A stretch of DNA of 16,698 nucleotides from DATMGU01 sp035555315 (GTDB lineage: Bacteria; Pseudomonadota; Alphaproteobacteria; ATCC43930; CGMCC-115725): contig DATMGU010000034.1 in NCBI GenBank assembly GCA_035555315.1, positions 1-16,698 of the forward strand, given 5' to 3'. Position numbers and translations under genes: made by a program. Below, one piece after another: positions 1-7,696 of this stretch. Below the pieces are notes generated by a model. That model saw only the letters and a program-made list of their open reading frames with translations, had not been told where the DNA came from and searched no databases. Numbering within the stretch: the stretch's first letter is position 1; each line of letters starts with the position of its first letter.

Positions 1-1
1 C

Positions 2-271
2 GAGCTTGGCCGGCGCGACGCGTTGTTCGCCCGCCCGAGCCACCCCTATACCCAGGCGCTGATCCAGGCGATCCCGCGGATCGGCCAGGGCAAGCGCCGG
101 CGCGGCCGGGCGATCGCCGGCGACGTGCCGAGCCCCCTGGCACCGCCGCCCGGCTGCGCCTTCCACCCGCGCTGCCCCAAGGCGCAGGAAATCTGCCGGG
201 TCGAGCGGCCGGTGCTGGCGTCCCCCGCCGGGCGGCCGGACCATGCCGCCGCCTGCCATTTCGCGGATTAG
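2..271 (+). CDS. Peptide ABC transporter ATP-binding protein, C-terminal end (partial)
   Basis: This is the last ~89 residues of an ATPase subunit of an oligopeptide/dipeptide (Opp/Dpp) importer; the nucleotide-binding core lies upstream of the window. The visible part is the family's C-terminal extension: it opens with the conserved HPYTQAL motif, then SPLAPPPGCAFHPRCPKA and a set of cysteines (GC, RC, IC, AC) typical of this tail. The reading frame is open to the left edge, so the apparent TTG at position 23 is not a start. The stop is followed 3 bp later by the GTG of a permease gene, which fits an operon. Known role of the family: energising peptide uptake at the cytoplasmic face of the inner membrane. 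Substrate unknown. Confidence 0.93.
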   Translation, partial: ELGRRDALFARPSHPYTQALIQAIPRIGQGKRRRGRAIAGDVPSPLAPPPGCAFHPRCPKAQEICRVERPVLASPAGRPDHAAACHFAD

Positions 272-274
272 CCC

Positions 275-1231
275 GTGACCCGTTTCATCATCCGCCGGTT
301 GGGCGAGGCGCTGATCGTCCTGGCGGTCATGTCCTTCGTGGTCTATGGCCTGATCAATCTCATGCCGGGCGATCCGCTCGACCTGATGATCGCCTCCAAT
401 CCCGGCTGGACCGCCGCGGATATCACCAAGCTGCGGGCGATCTATGGCCTGGATCAGCCGATGGTGGTGCGCTATTGGCATTGGCTGACCGCGGCCCTGC
501 AGGGCGATTTCGGCTATTCGCGGGTGTTCACCCTGCCGGTCACCCGGGTGATGGGACCCGCCCTGCTGCAGACGACCAAGCTGATGGGCCTGGCCTTTCT
601 GTGCACTCTCTTGGTCTCGCTGGGCTTTGGTATCGCCGCGTCCCTGAAGCCGGGGTCGCGGCTCGATCGGCTGATCAACTTCATCGCCTTCGCCGGGATT
701 TCGCTGCCGGTGTTCTGGCTGGCGCTGCTGCTGATCTTCGTCTTCGCGGTCTGGCTCGGCTGGCTGCCGGCGAGCGGCATGGGCACGATCGGCGGCGGCG
801 GTGGGTTCTTCGACAGCCTGAAATATCTGGTGCTGCCGGTCATCACCTTGTCGCTGTCGCAGATCGGCAATCTGACCCGGTTCACCCGGGCGTCGATGAT
901 CGAGACGATGCGCATGGATTACATTCGCACCGCCCGCGCCAAGGGCGCCGGCCCGGCGCGGGTGGTGTGGCGGCACGCGCTGCGCAACGCCCTCATTCCC
1001 GTGGTCACCGTGCTGGCGCTGAATTTCGGCAGCCTGTTCTCCGGGGCGCTCATCACCGAGACGATGTTCGGGCAGCGCGGCATGGGCAAGATGATCTACG
1101 ACGCCGTGCTGGGCAACGACTTCAACCTGGCGCTGATCGGCCTGCTGTTCGCCAGCCTCCTGACCCTGGTGGCGACCATCCTGGCCGATATCGCCTACGC
1201 GGTGCTGGATCCGAGGATCTCGCTCTCATGA
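275..1231 (+). CDS. Peptide-type ABC transporter permease (DppB/OppB family)
   Basis: A 318-residue inner-membrane permease of a binding-protein-dependent peptide/nickel-type importer. The N-terminus (RFIIRRLGEALIVLAVMSFVVYGLINLMPGDPLD) is the classic DppB/OppB first membrane segment followed by the MPGDP motif. Several further hydrophobic segments follow, and the EAA-type cytoplasmic loop that contacts the ATPase reads RTARAKGAGPARVVWRHALRN. Length is normal for the family. The start is a GTG only 3 bp after the preceding stop and without a good Shine-Dalgarno, so translation is probably coupled to the ATPase gene. The end overlaps the next permease by 4 bp (ATGA). It acts as a heterodimer with that permease. 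Periplasmic binding protein and substrate are not in view. Confidence 0.95.
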   Translation: MTRFIIRRLGEALIVLAVMSFVVYGLINLMPGDPLDLMIASNPGWTAADITKLRAIYGLDQPMVVRYWHWLTAALQGDFGYSRVFTLPVTRVMGPALLQTTKLMGLAFLCTLLVSLGFGIAASLKPGSRLDRLINFIAFAGISLPVFWLALLLIFVFAVWLGWLPASGMGTIGGGGGFFDSLKYLVLPVITLSLSQIGNLTRFTRASMIETMRMDYIRTARAKGAGPARVVWRHALRNALIPVVTVLALNFGSLFSGALITETMFGQRGMGKMIYDAVLGNDFNLALIGLLFASLLTLVATILADIAYAVLDPRISLS

Positions 1232-2181
1232 CCGATTTGGCCATCCATGACCCTGTCGCCGCTTCCGAGCCACTGCCCCAGGCGGCCCGGTCGGTGTGGT
1301 CGCTGCGCTGGCGGCGGTTGCGGGCGAACCGCGTCGCGATGGGCGGGCTCGTCCTGCTGATCATCCTGATGATCTTCAGCTTCTCGGCACCCTTGGTGGG
1401 CTGGGCGCTGGGCGTCGATCCGAACCATACCGATCTCCTGGCGCGGTTCGATGGCGCTTCCGCCGAACATTGGCTGGGCACCGACGATGCCGGCCGCGAC
1501 GTCATGCTGCGCCTGATGGTCGGCGGCCGGATCTCGCTGCTGGTGGGCTTCACCGGGGCGCTGAGTTCCGCCTTGGTCGGCACGGTGATCGGCCTCGTCG
1601 CCGGCTATTACCGGGGCCGGATCGACAGTGTGCTGATGCGCGTCACCGACGGCGTGATCGCCCTGCCGCTCTTGCCCCTGCTGATCGTGTTCGCCGCGAT
1701 CGATTTGAAGAAACTGGGTTTTTCCGACGCCTTCATGCGCTCCGGCGACGCCAATTTCTATCGGATCGTCGTGATCATCACACTGGTGCAATGGACCACG
1801 GTCGCCCGTCTGGTACGCGCCGCGACGTTGAGCCTGCTCAGCCGCGAATACGTGCTGGCGGCCCAGGCGCAGGGGGCGAGCGCCCGGCATATCCTGCTGA
1901 CGCATATCCTGCCCAACGCGGTATCGCCGATCATCGTCGCCACCACGCTGGCGGTCGGCCAGATCATCCTGTTCGAATCCGTGCTGAGCTTTCTCGGCCT
2001 CGGCATCCTGCCGCCGACGCCCAGCTGGGGCAACATGCTGAACAACGCCCAGGAACTGGTCACCGCGGCCCCGGTACTGGCGTTCTATCCGGGGGCATTG
2101 ATCTTCGCGACGGTGATCGCCGTGAACTTCTTCGGCGATGGCCTACAGAACGCCTTCGATCCCCGTTCGGGGACCGAATAA
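1228..2181 (+). CDS. Peptide-type ABC transporter permease (DppC/OppC family)
   Basis: A 317-residue partner permease. The start is the ATG overlapping the stop of the previous gene (ATGA). It has the DppC layout: a soluble N-terminal tail, a first membrane helix after RANRVAMGGLVLL, the HWLGTDDAGRDVMLRLMVGGRISLLVG region that defines this subfamily, and the EAA loop EYVLAAQAQGASARHILLTHILPN, then SFLGLGILPPTPSWGNML. The segment KKLGFSDAFMRSGDANFYR (around residues 155-175) is a somewhat long extracytoplasmic loop. The same frame stays open upstream to about position 475, but that is inside the first permease and does not look like protein. It is the last gene of this operon; the next gene is convergent. 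Confidence 0.95.
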   Translation: MTDLAIHDPVAASEPLPQAARSVWSLRWRRLRANRVAMGGLVLLIILMIFSFSAPLVGWALGVDPNHTDLLARFDGASAEHWLGTDDAGRDVMLRLMVGGRISLLVGFTGALSSALVGTVIGLVAGYYRGRIDSVLMRVTDGVIALPLLPLLIVFAAIDLKKLGFSDAFMRSGDANFYRIVVIITLVQWTTVARLVRAATLSLLSREYVLAAQAQGASARHILLTHILPNAVSPIIVATTLAVGQIILFESVLSFLGLGILPPTPSWGNMLNNAQELVTAAPVLAFYPGALIFATVIAVNFFGDGLQNAFDPRSGTE

Positions 2182-2196
2182 ACTGAGTGGAGGAAT

Positions 2197-2233
2197 GGCG
2201 TCGGTCGGTGCCTTGTGGCCGAACACCGACGCC
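2197..2233. terminator. Hairpin between convergent genes, possible terminator
   Basis: A perfect 9-bp inverted repeat (GGCGTCGGT at 2197-2205, ACCGACGCC at 2225-2233) can be lengthened by 3 bp (CGG 2206-2208 with CCG 2219-2221) across a 3-nt bulge. It sits just after the last transporter gene and before the end of the convergent EF-hand gene. No T-tract follows on either strand, so it is not a textbook intrinsic terminator. Two more short palindromes follow (around 2242-2253, and CGCCTAGGCG at 2255-2264). Confidence 0.4.
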
Positions 2234-2272
2234 GGCGGGCGCAGCTTGAGCTGACGCCTAGGCGGCTGACAG

Positions 2273-3244
2273 TTAGGCGAACGCGTAGTCGCCGGTCGAG
2301 GACAGTTGCGAGGCTGACTGGGTATAAGCAGTCGTCGCCTGGTTGAACAACGCATCGAGGGCCGACTGCATGCTCGTGCTGCTCGTCGTCGAGGTCGCAG
2401 ACGCCGACTGGTTGAACAACGCATCGAGAGCCGACTGCATGCTCGTGCTGGTCGTCGTCGAGGTCGCCGCCGTAGTGCTGGACGTGTCGCTGGAGTCGCT
2501 CGACGACCCCATCGCATGGCCCCCACCGCCATGATGATGGGCCGGTGCCTTCACAGCCGAGTTGAACTGCGATTCGCTGACGCTGCCCGTATTGTTCGGG
2601 TCGAGCTTGCTGTAGACGGCATCCGCCTGGCTGGTCGTCATACCCGCATTCGTGAAGTAGCTCTCCAGACTGCTCTTGGTGATCGACCCGCTGCCGCTCG
2701 TATCGATCTGCTTGAACAGCGCGTCAGTCGGGCTTGTGCTCGAGCTGGACGATGTGGACGAAGTAGACGAAACGGCGGAGGTCGACGAAGCGGAGGTCGA
2801 CCCGCTGCTTGAACCAGTCGAACCAAACTGGGCCATCATGGCGGCTTGGAGCTGCTGGAGTAACGAGTCGATCGTGCTGGTAAGCGACGATGACGACGCC
2901 GCGGTTGACGACGAATCCGTCGAAGACGACGAGGCCGTCGAACTGGTTGAGCCGGTCGAACTGGTCGAACCGGTCGAACCGCTGGAGCTGTCGAATTGGG
3001 CCATCAGCAGTTGCGCACCCATCGAGTCGCTCATCGATACCTTGGATGTATCGACGGTGGGCTGACCCGATGTCGAACTGGTCGCGCTGCTCGTGCTTTG
3101 CAGGCTGTACAGGGAGTCGGTCGTGTCGCTCGCGGCGGTCGAACCGCTTTGCTTTTGGGACTTGCTGACTGCGTCAGCCAACTGCTGCCGCAACTGCTGG
3201 AGGTAGTCTGTCGACGAACTCCCAGCGCTGGAGATACTACTCAT
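2273..3244 (-). CDS. Ser/Thr-rich EF-hand domain protein
   Basis: A 323-residue protein in which about 45% of residues are Ser or Thr. The ATG at 3244 is chosen because MSSISSAGSSSTDYLQQLRQQL is the usual opening of alphaproteobacterial EF-hand proteins of this kind, and AAAAGGG lies just upstream; the frame extends to 3304 but that part is unlike the family. An EF-hand pair lies at about residues 175-232: loop 1 DTSGSGSITKSS (181-192) and loop 2 DPNNTGSVSESQ (215-226). Both lack the Glu expected at loop position 12 (Ser and Gln instead). A His/Gly-rich stretch (HHHGGGGH, 236-243) follows and could bind metal. The C-terminus has two copies of SMQSALDALFNQ, 23 residues apart. No signal peptide or membrane segment is seen. 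Function unknown; calcium sensing or buffering is inferred only from the fold. Confidence 0.82.
   Translation of the reverse strand: MSSISSAGSSSTDYLQQLRQQLADAVSKSQKQSGSTAASDTTDSLYSLQSTSSATSSTSGQPTVDTSKVSMSDSMGAQLLMAQFDSSSGSTGSTSSTGSTSSTASSSSTDSSSTAASSSSLTSTIDSLLQQLQAAMMAQFGSTGSSSGSTSASSTSAVSSTSSTSSSSSTSPTDALFKQIDTSGSGSITKSSLESYFTNAGMTTSQADAVYSKLDPNNTGSVSESQFNSAVKAPAHHHGGGGHAMGSSSDSSDTSSTTAATSTTTSTSMQSALDALFNQSASATSTTSSTSMQSALDALFNQATTAYTQSASQLSSTGDYAFA
2341..2468. repeat. Two-copy 69-bp direct repeat inside the EF-hand gene
   Basis: A stretch of about 58 bp starting at 2341 recurs at 2410 with only two mismatches, a period of 69 bp (23 codons). It encodes the duplicated SMQSALDALFNQ segment and the Ser/Thr linker before it, so it is a recent in-frame duplication and a likely slippage or recombination site. 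Confidence 0.85.
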
Positions 3245-3384
3245 GCTGAGTTGCCCTTTTCCAGTCACATTGGGGCGCCGGATCGTCGGCACCCATCCCG
3301 ACACCGGCCGGGACGGGATCGACCATTGCAGCGGCCATACCGCGCCAAAAAATCCCTAACATACTGAAAACACTGGAGATAGTA

Positions 3385-3404
3385 GTGTAACGGGGCGGTT
3401 ACAC
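3385..3404. promoter_or_regulatory. 20-bp operator-like palindrome GTGTAAC-N6-GTTACAC
   Basis: Perfect 7-bp arms (3385-3391 and 3398-3404) around a 6-bp GC-rich spacer. It lies in the 389-bp divergent gap between the EF-hand gene (start 3244) and the acyl-CoA synthetase (start 3634). The arms TGTAAC-N6-GTTACA resemble the layout of the known TyrR-type box (TGTAAA-N6-TTTACA); this is a resemblance only. A second small palindrome, GGCAAT-T-ATTGCC, lies at 3424-3436. The rest of the gap (3245-3633) holds no gene I can support. Confidence 0.45.
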
Positions 3405-3575
3405 GGCAAGAACTTCCGGAAGCGGCAATTATTGCCTGTCGAAGATGAGTTTTTTGCCTATCGGCGAATGACCAGCTGGCGGCCGTCGTTGGAATTCAGC
3501 CAAGCGGCGCTGACGACATGGGGCATGCCTTCCAAGAAGCGTGCCGGCCGCTTGACTTCGCCACGACCGGGGTCG

Positions 3576-3609
3576 ACCGTGACCGGCAATAAGAACCGCC
3601 GGTCACGGT
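3576..3609. promoter_or_regulatory. Strong 12-bp inverted repeat upstream of acyl-CoA synthetase
   Basis: ACCGTGACCGGC (3576-3587) and GCCGGTCACGGT (3598-3609) are perfectly complementary around a 10-nt A-rich loop (AATAAGAACC). The structure ends 12 bp before the GGAGG at 3621-3625 that precedes the ATG at 3634. No T-tract follows, so an operator or a 5'-leader stem-loop acting on the ligase gene is more likely than a terminator. Inference from position and symmetry only. Confidence 0.5.
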
Positions 3610-3633
3610 AGGTCGGCTTGGGAGGAAACGGCC

Positions 3634-5343
3634 ATGAGTATCCTCGACGCGACGGCGGCGACCCGCCGTCCGTGGGAAAAATTCTACCCGCCCGGCGTCG
3701 ATTGGCACGCCCCGATCCGGACGCAACCGCTGACCCGCCTGGTCGACCAAGCGGTGGCGCGGTTCGCCGATCACCCGTTCCTGGATTTTCCAGGTTTGGC
3801 CTGGCGCTATCGGGAATTCGGCGTGCTGATCGACCGGGTCGCCCGTCGGTTGGCCGACCTGGGGGTGGGGCCGGGTGTCGGTGTCGGCCTCTACCTGCCG
3901 AACGTCCCGCATTTCCCGGTCGCCTTCTTCGCCGTGCTGAAGGCCGGCGGACGCGTCGTCAATATGAGCCCGCTCGATGCGGATCGGGAACTGCGACACA
4001 AGGTGATCGATAGCGAGATCCGCCTGGCGATCACGCTGGCGGCCGATCCGCTTTACCCGAAACTCGCCGCTCAATTGGGAGCCGGCGGGCTGGGGCGGAT
4101 CGTGGTCGGCACGCCGGATGATTTCGGGGCGCCCGACCCACGGACCAGCGCCGCCTATGCGCGGCTCGGCGGCGCGCTGCCGATCGTCGACGATCCTCGG
4201 CATGTCCGGTTCGCGGATCTGCTGCGGCCGTCGATGACGGCGTTGCCGCCCGATCCGCCGACCGACGAGGTCGCCTTGCTGCAATATACCGGTGGGACCA
4301 CCGGCGTGCCCAAAGCGGCGATGCTGACCCATGCCAACCTATCCGCGGCGGTCGAGATGTACGACCTATGGAACCGCGGCAACGATGTGGGGATGATGCC
4401 GGGGCGCGAGCGCGTGATGCTGGTGCTGCCGCTGTTCCACATCTACGCGCTGACCACGCTGCTGCTGCGCGGCACCCACAACGGCTATTGCCTGATCCTA
4501 CGGCCGCGCTTCGACGTCGACGATATCCTGGCGGATATAGCGACGGTGCGACCGACCCAGTTCTCCGGCGTGCCGACGATGTTTCGCGCGATCGCCAACC
4601 ACCCGCGCGCGGCGACCGTCGACTTCTCGTCGCTGAAGATCTGCAACACCGGCGGAGCGCCCCTGCCGGCCGAGTTGCGCGAGCCGTTCGAGCGGCTGAG
4701 CGGACGCATGCTGGCGGAGGGTTGGGGTATGACCGAGACGGCTCCCGCCGGTGCCAATAGCCCGGTCAACGCCTCCCGCAGACCCGGTGCGACCGGCTTG
4801 CCGCTGCCCGGCGTCGATATCGAGATCCGCGACCTGGACGATCCCGCCCGCCGGCTCCCCGCCGGGGAAAAGGGCGAGATCTGCGTGCGCGGCAAGAACG
4901 TCATGAAGGGCTATTGGAAGCAGCCGGAGGCGACCTCGGAGGCCTTTCACGACGGTTTCCTTCGCACCGGCGATATCGGTTATCTCGATACGGATGGCTT
5001 TCTGTTCCTGGTCGACCGCAAGAAGGACATGATCCTGAGCGGCGGCTACAACGTCTACCCCCGGATGATCGAAGAGGCGATCTACGAACATCCGGGGGTG
5101 CTGGAAGTGATCGTGATCGGCATCGCCGACGATTATCGCGGGCAAAGCGCCAAGGCGTTCGTCACCCTGCGCGCCGGCGCCGCGCCGTTCAGCCTGGAAA
5201 CGCTGAGGGGTTTCCTCGCGGACAAGCTCGGGCGCCATGAGTTGCCCACGGTCCTGGAGTTTCGGGACGCCTTGCCCAAAACCGCCGTGGGCAAGCTATC
5301 CAAGAAGATCTTGATGGAGGAAGAACGGCCAAGGCAATCGTAA
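3634..5343 (+). CDS. Acyl-CoA synthetase (AMP-forming; long-chain or dicarboxylate CoA ligase)
   Basis: A 569-residue adenylate-forming ligase that activates a carboxylic acid with ATP and CoA in the cytoplasm. ATG 3634 has GGAGG 8 nt upstream. Motifs in order: P-loop YTGGTTGVPKAAM (from residue 218), LPLFHIYALT, the GWGMTE motif (363-368), GYLDTDGFLFLVDRKKDMILSGGYNVYP (hinge Asp about 461) and the C-terminal PKTAVGKLSKK with the adenylation Lys at 554. The opening PWEKFYPPGVDWHAPI resembles FadD-like and PimA-type dicarboxylate-CoA ligases, so fatty acids or dicarboxylic acids are both possible; substrate cannot be fixed. It appears monocistronic, 122 bp before the kinase gene, and probably controlled by the palindromes upstream. 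Confidence 0.92.
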   Translation: MSILDATAATRRPWEKFYPPGVDWHAPIRTQPLTRLVDQAVARFADHPFLDFPGLAWRYREFGVLIDRVARRLADLGVGPGVGVGLYLPNVPHFPVAFFAVLKAGGRVVNMSPLDADRELRHKVIDSEIRLAITLAADPLYPKLAAQLGAGGLGRIVVGTPDDFGAPDPRTSAAYARLGGALPIVDDPRHVRFADLLRPSMTALPPDPPTDEVALLQYTGGTTGVPKAAMLTHANLSAAVEMYDLWNRGNDVGMMPGRERVMLVLPLFHIYALTTLLLRGTHNGYCLILRPRFDVDDILADIATVRPTQFSGVPTMFRAIANHPRAATVDFSSLKICNTGGAPLPAELREPFERLSGRMLAEGWGMTETAPAGANSPVNASRRPGATGLPLPGVDIEIRDLDDPARRLPAGEKGEICVRGKNVMKGYWKQPEATSEAFHDGFLRTGDIGYLDTDGFLFLVDRKKDMILSGGYNVYPRMIEEAIYEHPGVLEVIVIGIADDYRGQSAKAFVTLRAGAAPFSLETLRGFLADKLGRHELPTVLEFRDALPKTAVGKLSKKILMEEERPRQS

Positions 5344-5377
5344 CGGGTCAAAATCCGAGAGGACCGTCACCTCGGAG

Positions 5378-5444
5378 TTTACGATTTATTGAGCGGTCGA
5401 TGCCACTTTGAGTACCGATTTACGATTCAGATGCACGTTATATT
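5378..5444 (+). promoter_or_regulatory. Direct repeats and -10-like element upstream of the histidine kinase
   Basis: TTTACGATT occurs at 5378-5386 and again at 5419-5427, 41 bp apart (about four helical turns), in a local AT-richer stretch. A TATATT hexamer (5439-5444) lies 22 bp before the kinase ATG; no convincing -35 is at the right distance. AGAAGG at 5445-5450 is the only Shine-Dalgarno-like sequence and is rather far (15 nt) from the ATG. Confidence 0.3.
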
Positions 5445-5465
5445 AGAAGGTCAGACCACGGCACC

Positions 5466-7655
5466 ATGGCATTGACCGATGCGAATTCCGCCACGGGGGA
5501 ATGGCACCATCCGACGGCGTCGCAGGACCATGACGTTCTTGGCACACCGCCGGGCCCAGCCTTCGACCGCCTCACCCGGCTCGCGGCGAGATTATTCAAC
5601 ACGCCCATCGCGTTGATATCCCTGGTCGACACCGATCGGCAATGGTTCAAATCCTGCGTCGGCCTCGATGTCACCGAGATCGATCGATCCACCTCGTTCT
5701 GCGCCCATGCGATCCTGAAAGACGACGTCACGGTCGTGCTCGATGCAACCGAGGATCCGCATTACGCCCACGACTCGCTTGTCACGGGGGCGCCCGGCAT
5801 TCGGTTCTATGCCGGGGCGCCGCTGGTCACCGCCGATGGGTATCGGCTGGGGTCGCTCTGCGTCATCGACACGGCTCCCCGAACCGCCTTCAGCAGCGAA
5901 CAGCAAGCGATGCTGGCCGATCTCGCCGCGCTCGCGATCGAGGCGTTGGCCGGCCACCGGGCCTATCGCCAGGGCGAGGCCCGACACCAGGCGGAACGCT
6001 ATCGGCTACAAGACCATGTTCAGGCGATCGTCACCGCCTCGCCGATCGCCTTCGTAACGGTCGATTCCGAGGGGGTGGTGACCAGTTGGAACCAAGCCGC
6101 CGAGACGATCTTCGGTTGGACCGCCGAGGAGGCGCTCGGCACGTTTCTCCCCTTCGCCCGGGAAAGCTATACCGAATGGCGCAGGATGGCCGATCATCTC
6201 AGCCGGGGCGAGATCTTCAAGGGCGTGGAAACCCGTCGTCGGCGCAAGGATGGAAGCTGGATCGACGTCTCGATCGCCGCGGCCCCCCTGACCGACCATG
6301 CCGGTCGCTATACCGGTACCGTCGCCATGGTGGACGACATCACCGGCCGTAAACAAGCCGAGCGGGATCGGGACGCCACCGCCACGCGGCTGCGGCTGGA
6401 GAACGAGGTACTGGTCGGCATCGCGACCTGCCGCGCGCTGGCCACCGGCGATCTCGACACCATCATCCCGTTGATCACGCAAAAGGCCGCCGAGGTTCTC
6501 GGCAGCAATCGTACGAGCGTATGGCTCCTCGACGAGGCCGCGCGGCGGGTGACCTGCAACTTCGGCGCATGGGGCGATCCGGACGGCCTGCTGACCGGTC
6601 AGTCGATCGAGATCGAGCCTTATCCGGAGTATTTCACCGCCCTGTTCGAAGGGCGCGGCATCGCCATGAATGACGTCGGGACGGATCCCCGTACGGCCCG
6701 GCTTCGACGAGCGATACCCTGCACGGCCGGTGTCGCTTCGCTGTTGGTGTCCACGATCCGGGTCGGCGACCGCGTATTGGGCTTCCTCTCCTGCGAGCAG
6801 GCCGACAACCCACGCCAATGGACGGCCGATGAGCAGAATTTCGCGGCCTCCCTGGCCGATCTGACGGCCATGACGATCGAGGCGCAGGAACGGGCGCAGA
6901 CCGCCCGCAACCTGGCGATCGCCCGCGATCAGGCGGAGGCGGCGAACCGCACCAAGACCAACTTCCTGTCCAATATGAGCCACGAGCTGCGCACTCCCCT
7001 GAACGCCGTGATCGGCTTCGCCGACATGATGTGCCTGGAAGCCTTGGGACCGCTCAATCACCCGACATACCGCAGCTACGCGGCGGACATCGCGGATAGC
7101 GGCCGTCATCTGCTGGGCATCATCAACGACGTGTTGGACATCGCCAAGGCCGAGGCCGGTAGGCTCGACCTCTACGATGAAGCGGTCTGCATGGCGGAAC
7201 TGGTCGGTCAGGCGTTGAGGATCGTGGAGCCGCACGCGCAGACCAAAAACCTGACGCTGCGCGCGGATATGCCTGCGACCCTGCCGCTGGTCACGATCGA
7301 TCGGCAGCGCTTCCTCCAGGCGATCCTCAATCTCGTGTCGAACGCGGTGAAATTCAGCCGGTATGGCGGCTCCGTCTCCGTCACCGCGGCTCTACGGGAG
7401 GATCGGGGTATCACGATCGAGGTCGCCGATACCGGCATCGGCATGCGGCCGGACCAGATCACGCGCGCGTTCGAGCCGTTCACTCAAATCGACGCGGACC
7501 TGAACCGGTCGTTCGAGGGGACCGGCCTCGGCTTGCCGCTGGCACGCCATCTCATCGAGTTGCATGACGGGACCCTGACATTGACGAGCGAACCGGGTAT
7601 CGGCACCGTCGCCAGTATCCACCTCCCCATGCAACGGGTCGTCGAGACCGTCTAA
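5466..7655 (+). CDS. Soluble GAF-PAS-GAF sensor histidine kinase
   Basis: A 729-residue cytoplasmic sensor kinase with no membrane segment or signal peptide. Domains: GAF about 20-165 (FDRLTRLAARLFNTPIALISLVD ... GSLCVID), PAS about 184-300 (ASPIAFVTVDSEGVVTSWNQ ... DITGRKQAE), second GAF about 310-475, HisKA with the phospho-acceptor His506 in SHELRTPLNAVIGF, and a HATPase with N-box NLVSNAVKF (from 622), G1 DTGIGM (653-660), F-box FEPF and G2 GTGLGLP (685-691). All catalytic motifs are intact. The protein stops after the ATPase domain, so it has no receiver domain, and no response regulator gene lies next to it. The GAF and PAS domains suggest a small-molecule, redox or light signal; no chromophore cysteine could be assigned. 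The first GAF type is often found in GAF-PAS kinases of alphaproteobacteria. Confidence 0.93.
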   Translation: MALTDANSATGEWHHPTASQDHDVLGTPPGPAFDRLTRLAARLFNTPIALISLVDTDRQWFKSCVGLDVTEIDRSTSFCAHAILKDDVTVVLDATEDPHYAHDSLVTGAPGIRFYAGAPLVTADGYRLGSLCVIDTAPRTAFSSEQQAMLADLAALAIEALAGHRAYRQGEARHQAERYRLQDHVQAIVTASPIAFVTVDSEGVVTSWNQAAETIFGWTAEEALGTFLPFARESYTEWRRMADHLSRGEIFKGVETRRRRKDGSWIDVSIAAAPLTDHAGRYTGTVAMVDDITGRKQAERDRDATATRLRLENEVLVGIATCRALATGDLDTIIPLITQKAAEVLGSNRTSVWLLDEAARRVTCNFGAWGDPDGLLTGQSIEIEPYPEYFTALFEGRGIAMNDVGTDPRTARLRRAIPCTAGVASLLVSTIRVGDRVLGFLSCEQADNPRQWTADEQNFAASLADLTAMTIEAQERAQTARNLAIARDQAEAANRTKTNFLSNMSHELRTPLNAVIGFADMMCLEALGPLNHPTYRSYAADIADSGRHLLGIINDVLDIAKAEAGRLDLYDEAVCMAELVGQALRIVEPHAQTKNLTLRADMPATLPLVTIDRQRFLQAILNLVSNAVKFSRYGGSVSVTAALREDRGITIEVADTGIGMRPDQITRAFEPFTQIDADLNRSFEGTGLGLPLARHLIELHDGTLTLTSEPGIGTVASIHLPMQRVVETV

Positions 7656-7659
7656 CAAA

Positions 7660-7696
7660 TCTCCCTGAGTCGAACCGATGGTTCGCCTCACGGAGA
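7660..7696. terminator. Extended hairpin right after the kinase stop codon
   Basis: The stem reads TCTCC-c-TGAG-t-CGAACC, loop GAT (7677-7679), GGTTCG-c-CTCA-c-GGAGA: 15 base pairs interrupted by two 1x1 mismatches, starting 4 nt after the TAA. It could stop or stabilise the kinase transcript, but no T-run follows. It is also the first member of the hairpin block described for 7660-7882. Confidence 0.4.

Noticed and set aside
475..1227. Upstream extension of the second permease frame giving a 568-residue ORF
   Set aside because: The extension lies inside the first permease gene, is Arg/Gly/Ala-rich without membrane segments, and the family start is at 1228.
3576..3609. Intrinsic terminator
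   Set aside because: No T-tract after the stem on either strand and no upstream gene in that direction that would need it; an operator or leader structure fits better.
6006..7235. 409-codon minus-strand ORF
   Set aside because: It is antisense to the histidine kinase; the composition (His, Arg, Gly, Asp rich, no motif) is that of a GC-rich shadow frame.
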